DNA of 11,719 bases, from contig JAOTYV010000140.1 of assembly GCA_029861675.1 (NCBI GenBank), positions 1 through 11,719 of the forward strand. The letters run 5' to 3'. This DNA is from Alphaproteobacteria bacterium. GTDB taxonomy: Bacteria > Pseudomonadota > Alphaproteobacteria > UBA8366. The notes beneath the pieces were generated by a model, which saw only the letters and a list, made by a program, of their open reading frames with translations, ran no database searches and was not told the origin of the DNA. Below are positions 6,013 to 11,719 of the stretch, piece by piece; position 1 is the first letter of the stretch; each line of letters starts with the position of its first letter. The position numbers were made by a program, and so were the translations under genes.

Positions 6013-7572
6013 ATGCAGGAAGTCGATTTCGGTTTCTTCGTCTCGCTGTTTGGCCACACGCTTTCGTACTGGTGGCTGATCATACCGGCGATCTTCCTCG
6101 GACTGATCGTCGGCGCAATCCCGGGTTTCAGCGCCGCCAACACGATCATCATCCTGTTGCCGCTGACGCTTGCGATGGGGGAGGAACTCGGTCTCATTTT
6201 CATGGTGGCGCTGTATTGCTCGTCGCGCATGGGCGCCGGCATTCCGGCGATCCTGGTGAACATTCCGGGCACGGCCGGGGCGGCGGCGACGCCGCTCGAC
6301 GGCTATCCCATGACCAAGCAGGGCAAGGGGCCGCAGGCGCTGGCGATCTCCTTTATCTCCTCGACCGTTGGCGGCCTGTTGACCACGATTGTCGTGCTGT
6401 TCGTCATGCCGCTGATCGTGCAGGTGGTGTACTACCTGCACAGCGTGGAAATGATCGTCGTGATGCTGTTCGGCATCTCGCTGATCGCGACGATCGCGGC
6501 ACGCGACACCTTGAAAGGCCTGATCGCGGGTTTCTTCGGGCTGATGATCGGGGCGATCGGCGCGGATCATGTCTACGCTACGCCGCGCGGCACGCTCGGA
6601 TTTCTCGAACTGTATGACGGCGTGCCCTTGATCCCGGCCCTGGTCGGGCTGTTTGCCATAACGGAAGCGTTTCTCATCATCGAAGGCCAGTCGATCCTGA
6701 CCGATAAGGGCAAGGTGCTGCTGCGCGACGCGCGCTGGGCTGAAACCTTCGAGGGCGCGCGTGCGGCGCTGAAGCGCTGGTGGCACATCGTCTGGACCAG
6801 CATGATCGGTCTGGTCATCGGCGTCGTGCCGGGTGCCGGCGCGGCGATCGCATCCTTCGTCGCCTATCAGCAGTCCCGGACCTTCTCGAAAACGCCGGAG
6901 CTGTACGGCACCGGTCACATCGAAGGGCTGATCGCGCCCGAATCCGCGAATAACGGCGTCACCTCGGGAACACTGGTGCCGCTGCTCGTGATCGGCATTC
7001 CCGGCGGCGCGACCGCGGCGATCATGCTGGTGGTCATGCAGTATCACGGCACCACGGTCGGGCCGGATCTGTTCATCCAGCAGCCCCTGATGGCGTATGG
7101 CGTGTTTTCCGCGATGGCGGTGACCTACCTGCTGATGATCCTGACCGTCTTTCCGCTCGCCCGCTACATGTCGCGGGTCACCATGGTGTCGACGATCTAC
7201 ATCGCGCCGCTGATCATCTCCTTCACCCTGGTCGGCTCCTTCGTGCCGCGCGCCTATATCTTCGACATGTATCTCGCGCTGGGCTTCGGCGTGATCGGAT
7301 ATGTCGCGCGCCGGACCGGCTATCATGTCGCGGCGATATTGATCGGCGTCATCCTGGGGCCGCTGCTGGAGACTTATTTCCTGCGCGCGCTCAAGATGTC
7401 GCAGGGCGATATCATGGTGATCTTCTCGTCCAAGATCGGTAACGTGCTGTGGGTGTGTTTGGCGCTGTCCCTGGCGATCCCCTATCTCAAGGATTTGCAC
7501 CGCAAGCGCGCGGCGATGCGCGACGCGCTGCATCGGGGCGAGGCGGCAGGGAAAAGCGGCACCGAGGAATGA
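6013..7572 (+). CDS. tctA: TctA-family large permease subunit of a TTT importer (complete)
   Basis: This 519-residue polytopic inner-membrane protein is full length for the family and would form the transport channel of the second TTT system. The duplicated signatures are clear. In the first half are V-G-A-I-P-G-F-S-A-A-N-T (33-44) and N-I-P-G-T-A-G-A-A-A-T-P-L-D-G-Y-P (83-99). In the second half are G-V-V-P-G-A-G-A-A (270-278), P-E-S-A-N-N (309-314) and G-I-P-G-G (328-332). A charged tail of about 25 residues ends the protein. The stop of tctB and this start are one base apart, and GGAG lies 8 nt upstream. Family members couple uptake of citrate-like, aromatic or other carboxylates to an ion gradient. 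It differs strongly from the partial TctA at the left edge, for example S-A-A-N versus L-G-G-I in the first P-G motif. The two systems are therefore not a recent duplication. Confidence 0.96.
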   Translation: MQEVDFGFFVSLFGHTLSYWWLIIPAIFLGLIVGAIPGFSAANTIIILLPLTLAMGEELGLIFMVALYCSSRMGAGIPAILVNIPGTAGAAATPLDGYPMTKQGKGPQALAISFISSTVGGLLTTIVVLFVMPLIVQVVYYLHSVEMIVVMLFGISLIATIAARDTLKGLIAGFFGLMIGAIGADHVYATPRGTLGFLELYDGVPLIPALVGLFAITEAFLIIEGQSILTDKGKVLLRDARWAETFEGARAALKRWWHIVWTSMIGLVIGVVPGAGAAIASFVAYQQSRTFSKTPELYGTGHIEGLIAPESANNGVTSGTLVPLLVIGIPGGATAAIMLVVMQYHGTTVGPDLFIQQPLMAYGVFSAMAVTYLLMILTVFPLARYMSRVTMVSTIYIAPLIISFTLVGSFVPRAYIFDMYLALGFGVIGYVARRTGYHVAAILIGVILGPLLETYFLRALKMSQGDIMVIFSSKIGNVLWVCLALSLAIPYLKDLHRKRAAMRDALHRGEAAGKSGTEE

Positions 7573-7602
7573 CGCCGAAAGCGAAACCGGGAGGACACCG
7601 CC

Positions 7603-8889
7603 ATGCCTGACAGCATCGACCGCCCGCCCTTGGCGCGCAATGTGCAGCGCATCGCCCATCTCGACATTCCGGGCGGCGGCCAGATCGTCGTCGATGGCGA
7701 TCACGCCTATATCGGCCACATGGCGCCGCCGCACGGCACCTCGATCCTTGATGTGTCCGATCCGAAAAATCCGCGGGTGGTGTCGACGATCGAGCTGGAA
7801 GACGACTATTCGCATACGCACAAGGTGCGGGTGAACGGCGACATCATGATCACCAATGTGGAAATGAACCGCCGGCATTTCCTGCGTAAGGGCGAACGCA
7901 TGGCGGCAATGAGCGCCAAGTTGAAGACGGTGCTGGGCCGGGATATGACGCCGGCCGAACTTGCCGGCGCGCTCAAGGTCAAGGAATCCGATCTGCCCGA
8001 GTTGGAGGCGTTCAATCAGCGGGGCTATTACGAGGGCGGTTTCAAACTGTGGGATATTTCCGACAAGGCGAACCCGAAGTTTTTGCATCACGAACGCACC
8101 TTCGGCTTCGGGACGCACCGCTTCGACGCGGATGAGCGCTACGCCTACATCTCGACCGAGATGGAGGGGTATATCGGTAATATCCTGGTGATCTACGACA
8201 TCGGCGACCCGACGAACCCGCTCGAGGTGTCGCGCTGGTGGATGCCGGGCCAGCATCTCGCCGGCGGCGAAACGCCGACCTGGCACGGCTACGGCAACCG
8301 GCTGCACCATGCGATGAAGGTCGGCGACGAGTTGTGGGCGGCCGTGTGGCACGCTGGGTTCCGGGTGCTCGATATTTCCGACATCGCCAATCCCGTGATG
8401 ATCGGCAGCCACAACTATCATCCGCCGGTGCTCGATCCGTCGCATACCATTATGCCGCTGCCCAAAACGAACGATGGCCGTCGCATTGCCGTCGGTATCG
8501 ACGAGGAGCATGACCATGTGCATGGCCAGCCGCATGCCTGCCTGTGGGTATTCGACGTGAGCGACCCGATGAAATTCAAGACGCTGTCGAGCTTCCACGT
8601 CAGCGAGATGGATTCGCCCTGGAGCCGCACGCCGGGCGGCCGGTTTGGCGCCCATCAGTTCCGCGAAAAGATGGATGGCACGCTGATCTATGCCACCTGG
8701 TTCAGCGGCGGCTTGCGCATCGTCGATGTCAAGAAACCGGAACTGCCCGTGGAAGTCGGTTACTTCATTCCCGAGCCGGTCGGCGACTCGCCGTGCCCGG
8801 CCAGCAATGACGTGGATGTGGACGGGCGCGGATTGATCTATCTCCTCGACCGGGTGAACGGGCTCGATATTCTGGAATTCGATGGTTAG
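7603..8889 (+). CDS. LVIVD-repeat beta-propeller protein, function unknown
   Basis: This 428-residue protein is built from repeats ending in D-[VI]-[SG]-[DK]-x-x-N-P-like turns: D-V-S-D-P-K-N-P, D-I-S-D-K-A-N-P, D-I-G-D-P-T-N-P, D-I-S-D-I-A-N-P, D-V-S-D-P-M-K-F and D-V-K-K-P-E-L-P, plus a last strand L-D-I-L-E-F-D. This is the LVIVD repeat pattern (Pfam LVIVD family), which forms beta-propellers; six turns plus the terminal strand fit a seven-bladed ring. No signal peptide or membrane segment is visible, so it is probably cytoplasmic. It is rich in His, with H-T-H-K, H-G-Y-G-N-R-L-H-H and a cluster E-E-H-D-H-V-H-G-Q-P-H (301-311), which could bind metal. A strong Shine-Dalgarno (GGGAGGA) precedes the ATG, 30 bp after tctA and 12 bp before the reductase, so it is in the operon. 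An enzymatic, lactonase-like role or a scaffold role are both possible. I cannot assign a reaction. Confidence 0.85.
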   Translation: MPDSIDRPPLARNVQRIAHLDIPGGGQIVVDGDHAYIGHMAPPHGTSILDVSDPKNPRVVSTIELEDDYSHTHKVRVNGDIMITNVEMNRRHFLRKGERMAAMSAKLKTVLGRDMTPAELAGALKVKESDLPELEAFNQRGYYEGGFKLWDISDKANPKFLHHERTFGFGTHRFDADERYAYISTEMEGYIGNILVIYDIGDPTNPLEVSRWWMPGQHLAGGETPTWHGYGNRLHHAMKVGDELWAAVWHAGFRVLDISDIANPVMIGSHNYHPPVLDPSHTIMPLPKTNDGRRIAVGIDEEHDHVHGQPHACLWVFDVSDPMKFKTLSSFHVSEMDSPWSRTPGGRFGAHQFREKMDGTLIYATWFSGGLRIVDVKKPELPVEVGYFIPEPVGDSPCPASNDVDVDGRGLIYLLDRVNGLDILEFDG

Positions 8890-8901
8890 GGAGGATGGCT
8901 C

Positions 8902-9888
8902 ATGAAACAACGACCCTTGGGGAGTTCCGGCGAAATGGTCTCCGCCATCGGCCTCGGCTGTTCCGGCATGTCGCCGGAGAAGCTGGCGCGGGATGACGCG
9001 GAATCGATCGCGACGATTCGGCGCGCCCTCGATCTCGGCGTCACTTTTCTCGACAGCTCGGACGCCTATGGCAACGGCCACAATGAGGAATTGCTGGCGC
9101 AGGCGCTGCAGGGGCGGCGCGGCGACGCCTTCGTCAGCAGCAAGTTCGGCAACATCCGCGGGCCGCAGGGCCAGCGCGGCGGCACCAACGCCAAGCCGGA
9201 CTATGTGCCGGTCGCGTGCGAGCGCAGCCTGAAGCGGCTCGGCACCGACGTCATCGACCTCTATTACTTGCATCGGGTCGACCCCGAGGTGCCCGTGGAG
9301 GACACGGTGGGCGCGATGGCGCGACTGGTCGAGCAGGGCAAGGTGCGCCATCTCGGCCTGTCGGAGGCCAAGCCCGACATCCTGCGCCGCGCGCAGGCGG
9401 TGCATCCGATCAGCGCGCTGGAAACGGAATATTCGCTGTGGACCCGCGATCCGGAGCGGAAAATCCTGCCGCTCTGCCGCGAACTCGGCGTGACCTATGT
9501 GGCGTATTGCCCGCTCGGGCGCGGATTTCTGAGCGGTGCGGTGCGCGCGGTGGACGACCTGCCGGACGGCGACCGGCGGCACGACCACCCGCGCTTCCAC
9601 GACGAAAACCTGCGGCAAAATCTGGCGCTGCTCGAACCGCTCGACGCGCTGGCCCAGGATAAGGGCTGTACCCAGGCGCAGATCGCGCTCGCCTGGGTGT
9701 TGGCGCAGGGAGAACACATCGTGCCGATCCCCGGCAGCCGCAAACGCGTGCACCTGGAAGAAAACGTCAAGGCGCTCGACGTCACTCTCAGCAAGGCGGA
9801 CTGCGCCGCGCTCGAAGCGGTATTCCAGGTCGGCGCAACCTCCGGCACCCGCTATCCGGAAAAACAGATGCCGCTGATGAGTTTTTGA
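8902..9888 (+). CDS. Aldo/keto reductase, NADPH-type
   Basis: This 328-residue cytoplasmic oxidoreductase is full length for the AKR superfamily and reduces or oxidises a carbonyl/alcohol pair with NADP(H). The start K-Q-R-P-L-G-S-S-G and G-L-G-C-S-G-M-S is typical. The catalytic tetrad can be placed at Asp51 (F-L-D-S-S-D), Tyr56 (A-Y-G), Lys81 (S-S-K-F-G) and His124 (Y-L-H-R-V-D-P). I-P-G-S-R-K-R (276-282) followed by L-E-E-N-V is the cofactor 2'-phosphate binding segment, whose basic residues favour NADPH. The closest named types are the AKR13/YakC-like reductases, as far as I can judge by eye. A strong Shine-Dalgarno (GGGAGGA) sits in the 12-bp gap after the propeller gene, so the two are co-transcribed. 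The physiological carbonyl is unknown. The neighbouring importer suggests a keto-acid or aldehyde from an imported carboxylate (inference). Confidence 0.93.
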   Translation: MKQRPLGSSGEMVSAIGLGCSGMSPEKLARDDAESIATIRRALDLGVTFLDSSDAYGNGHNEELLAQALQGRRGDAFVSSKFGNIRGPQGQRGGTNAKPDYVPVACERSLKRLGTDVIDLYYLHRVDPEVPVEDTVGAMARLVEQGKVRHLGLSEAKPDILRRAQAVHPISALETEYSLWTRDPERKILPLCRELGVTYVAYCPLGRGFLSGAVRAVDDLPDGDRRHDHPRFHDENLRQNLALLEPLDALAQDKGCTQAQIALAWVLAQGEHIVPIPGSRKRVHLEENVKALDVTLSKADCAALEAVFQVGATSGTRYPEKQMPLMSF

Positions 9889-9916
9889 GCGGCCGCACGG
9901 GATCGTACATTTTGGA

Positions 9917-9978
9917 GTCATTCCCGCGTAGGCGGGAATCCACGGGTTCGTCTGGACTCCCGCGTTCGCGGGAGTGAC
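9917..9978. repeat. 62-bp dispersed palindromic repeat with two hairpins (GTCATTCCCGC type)
   Basis: The element begins GTCATTCCCGC and ends GCGGGAGTGAC, terminal inverted repeats with one mismatch. Inside, ATTCCCGC/GCGGGAAT (9920-9939, 4-nt loop) and ACTCCCGCG/CGCGGGAGT (9956-9975, 2-nt loop) form two perfect hairpins, joined by a linker with CACGGGTTCGTCTGG. This is the well-known dispersed intergenic repeat family found in many proteobacteria; its minus-strand translation gives the familiar spurious peptide V-D-S-R-L-R-G-N-D. The left hairpin resembles the neisserial dRS3 core (ATTCCC-N8-GGGAAT). It sits in the 128-bp gap between the reductase and the hydrolase, where it may stabilise mRNA or weaken read-through. 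No transposase is nearby. Confidence 0.8.
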
Positions 9979-10016
9979 GACGGGGAAGGGGCGGCACGGA
10001 GCAAAGAGGGGCCATC

Positions 10017-10922
10017 ATGTCGAACATCAAAAGCACCGAATACTGGGCCAACAAAGGCGCGGTGGAACTTTACATCTACCGCAAGCAACTGGCCGCGCCG
10101 GCGAAAGACGGGCCGCGGCCGGTGTTCTTCCTGGTGCATGGCTCGACCTTCGGCGGGCGCACCAGCTTCGACCTGATCGTGGACGGGCGCAGCCACTACT
10201 CGATGATGGACCATTTCGCCGAGCTGGGTTTCGACGTCTGGACGATGGATCATGAAGGCTACAGCCGGTCGTCGCGCACCGACGGCAATTCGGACATCGC
10301 CAGCGGCGTCGAGGACCTACAGGCCGCGATGGCGGCGGTCGAGCGTGAAACCGGCCAGAAAAAATACATGTTCTACGGCCAGTCCTCCGGCGCGATCCGC
10401 GCCGCCGCCTTCGCCGAAGCCTGCCCCGAGCGGGTCGACCGGGTGATCCTCGACGCCTTCGTGTGGACCGGCAAGGATGCGCCGACCCTGATCAAGCGGC
10501 GTGAGAACCTGGAGCACTACCGCACCCACAACACGCGTCCGGTCGACCGCGCCTTCTATCAGAGCATTTTCACCCGCGACAAGCCGGGCACCTCGGAAGC
10601 GATCATCGGCGAGGCGATCGCGGATGCGGAGGAAGCATTCGGCGATTCGGTGCCGACCGGCACCTATCTCGACATGTGTCAGAACCTGCCGGTGGTCGAC
10701 CCGGCCAAGATCGGCTGCCCGGTGCTGATCGTGCGCGGCGAACATGATGGCATCGCCACCGAGGAAGACCTGCTCGCCTTCTATTCAAAGCTGCCGAACA
10801 TGGACAAGCAGTTCGTCATCGTCGCCGGCCAGGCGCACTCCGCGCCGCTCGGCGTCAACCGCGCGCGGTTCTTCCACATCGTCGAGGGATTCCTGACGAT
10901 GCCGGCGCGGGTGGATGGTTAG
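10017..10922 (+). CDS. Alpha/beta-hydrolase fold protein
   Basis: This 301-residue protein lacks a signal peptide and should be a cytoplasmic hydrolase of esters, thioesters or C-C bonds. The fold's landmarks are in order. The oxyanion strand is F-F-L-V-H-G-S (37-43). The nucleophile elbow G-Q-S-S-G (121-125) has Ser123 in G-x-S-x-G. A helical cap lies at roughly 150-230. The acid is D244 in R-G-E-H-D-G, and the base is H274 in A-G-Q-A-H-S. The complete Ser-Asp-His triad suggests an active enzyme. GAGGGG about 7-12 nt upstream supports the ATG at 10017. It follows the reductase by 128 bp containing a dispersed repeat, so it may belong to the operon or have its own expression. It converges with the PrpD-type gene, leaving only 19 bp with no strong terminator. 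Substrate not predictable. Confidence 0.9.
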   Translation: MSNIKSTEYWANKGAVELYIYRKQLAAPAKDGPRPVFFLVHGSTFGGRTSFDLIVDGRSHYSMMDHFAELGFDVWTMDHEGYSRSSRTDGNSDIASGVEDLQAAMAAVERETGQKKYMFYGQSSGAIRAAAFAEACPERVDRVILDAFVWTGKDAPTLIKRRENLEHYRTHNTRPVDRAFYQSIFTRDKPGTSEAIIGEAIADAEEAFGDSVPTGTYLDMCQNLPVVDPAKIGCPVLIVRGEHDGIATEEDLLAFYSKLPNMDKQFVIVAGQAHSAPLGVNRARFFHIVEGFLTMPARVDG

Positions 10923-10941
10923 GGCTAGGCCCGCCTGACCC

Positions 10942-11719
10942 CTACGCCCCGCCTAACAACCGTGCGATCTCGCCCGCGTCCTTCAGGTCTTGCATGTTCA
11001 GCACCGCGTCGCACAGCGCATCCGCCTGTTTGTCGGGGATCGTGTGCTTGGCGAGCTTCTTGAACTTCGCGGCGACGTCGTCGGCCGAGGCGAAGCTGTG
11101 TTCGCTGCCGCGCGGCGCTTCGCAGCGTTGTTCCAGGCGGGTGCCGTCCTTCAGGAAGGTCTCGACCCAGACCTCGTGGCGCGCGGTCGAGCCCTTCGCG
11201 GTGATCTCCGCGTCGTGCATGGTCTCGACCCGCTCGGAATAGGCCATGCGGTCCGGGTCGGCGACGCAGTCCTCGGTGAACTGCTCCACGAAACAATCGC
11301 CCTCCAGCATGTAGGTGGCGACGCAGAACGGCAGGTTGAGCTGCGCCGAAGTCAGGCCTTCCGGCTTGTAGGGCCAGCCCACATGATCGACCGTCACCTG
11401 CGATCCGTGCACCACGAAGCGTTCCACGTCGTCCGCCTCGAAGGGGTGGCGTTCCTGCATGCTGCGGATGGCGTCGAGCGTGGTGTGGTTGCTGCCGACG
11501 CAGGAATAGAATTTCAGGCTGATCTTCATGGTCTCGAAGTCGGTGCCGAGGCCGCGGCTCAGCTCGGTCATGTCGAAGCGGTCCTGCGAGCGCGAGAAGG
11601 TGGTGCAGTAGCCGCCATACTCGCTCTCGAACACGTCCTGGATGCCGGTGAATCCGTTGGCCGCCAGCAGCGCGCCGTACAGCCCACTCTGCGACGACCG
11701 GCCCGCATGCATGCGCTTG
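10942..11719 (-). CDS. MmgE/PrpD family protein, C-terminal part (5' end cut by window)
   Basis: The C-terminal 259 or so codons of a minus-strand gene that enters from the right edge. The frame continues upstream of the internal ATG at 11712 as K-R-M-H-A-G-R, so that ATG is not the start. The family includes 2-methylcitrate dehydratase (PrpD), cis-aconitate decarboxylase and iminodisuccinate epimerase, all acting on di- or tricarboxylates. Recognisable landmarks are K-R-M-H-A-G-R-S-S-Q-S-G followed by A-L-L-A-A-N-G-F-T-G, and L-K-F-Y-S-C-V-G-S-N-H, matching the family's K-x-Y-x-x-C-x-x-x-H segment. Members have about 450-490 residues, so nearly half is missing. It ends 19 bp from the hydrolase gene in convergent orientation. 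The carboxylate chemistry suits the neighbouring TTT importers, but a functional link is inference. Family assignment good; reaction unknown. Confidence 0.87.
   Translation of the reverse strand, partial: KRMHAGRSSQSGLYGALLAANGFTGIQDVFESEYGGYCTTFSRSQDRFDMTELSRGLGTDFETMKISLKFYSCVGSNHTTLDAIRSMQERHPFEADDVERFVVHGSQVTVDHVGWPYKPEGLTSAQLNLPFCVATYMLEGDCFVEQFTEDCVADPDRMAYSERVETMHDAEITAKGSTARHEVWVETFLKDGTRLEQRCEAPRGSEHSFASADDVAAKFKKLAKHTIPDKQADALCDAVLNMQDLKDAGEIARLLGGA

Noticed and set aside
5977..9921. A 1314-codon open frame on the minus strand, antisense to tctA, the propeller gene and the reductase
   Set aside because: It covers well-identified genes on the plus strand, its product is a low-complexity Arg/His/Asp/Gln-rich string with no known motif, and it crosses gene borders. 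Such long antisense frames arise from strong GC bias at third codon positions.
10918..10965. A bidirectional terminator between the convergent hydrolase and PrpD-type genes
   Set aside because: Only GTTAGG/CCTAAC with a long loop and a 4-bp GGGC/GCCC hairpin are seen, without a U-run in either direction.
1..11719. A defence system, CRISPR array, prophage or insertion sequence
   Set aside because: No direct-repeat array, transposase, integrase, nuclease or phage protein is visible. The only repeat element is the 62-bp palindromic one.

Overview
The window looks like a chromosomal piece of a GC-rich proteobacterium. An alphaproteobacterium (Rhodospirillales-like) is my best guess, from the GC-rich third codon positions, the purine-rich Shine-Dalgarno sequences and the wealth of Bug-type solute receptors. 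That placement is inference, because no rRNA or other taxonomic marker is present. There are ten protein genes, two of them cut by the window ends. I see no RNA gene, CRISPR array, transposase or phage gene.

Left part, minus strand (1-2689): a tripartite tricarboxylate transporter (TTT) operon. A Sec-exported periplasmic receptor (tctC, 1577-2689) is followed by a perfect 12-bp hairpin and then by the large membrane subunit (tctA, 1-1464), which runs off the left edge. No tctB lies between them. A 423-bp divergent region (2690-3112) separates this operon from the next gene. It has candidate promoters on both strands, a 13-bp dyad touching the tctC ribosome-binding site, and a spaced inverted repeat.

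Centre, plus strand (3113-4069): a lone HMG-CoA lyase-family enzyme. It has the lyase Cys signature, but Glu replaces the usual catalytic Asp of the R-D-G-x-Q motif. A 247-bp gap with two dyads and leader hairpins follows.

Right part, plus strand (4317-10922): a long co-directional run, probably one operon at least up to the reductase. It holds a second complete TTT system: a Tat-type receptor tctC (4317-5354), tctB (5475-6011) and tctA (6013-7572). Then come an LVIVD-repeat beta-propeller protein (7603-8889), an aldo/keto reductase (8902-9888), a 62-bp dispersed palindromic repeat (9917-9978) and an alpha/beta hydrolase (10017-10922). The minus-strand C-terminal part of an MmgE/PrpD-family protein (10942-11719) converges on the hydrolase with a 19-bp gap.

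Read together, the region resembles a carboxylic-acid uptake and breakdown locus. Two TTT importers would bring in carboxylates. A C-C lyase of the HMG-CoA/citramalyl-CoA type, a PrpD-type dehydratase/decarboxylase relative, a hydrolase and a reductase could process them. The substrate cannot be read from the sequence, and no CoA-transferase or CoA-ligase that would feed the lyase lies in the window. The most notable points are the pair of transporters using different export routes, a hairpin directly behind each receptor gene, the Asp-to-Glu change in the lyase, and the unexplained His-rich propeller protein inside the transporter operon.
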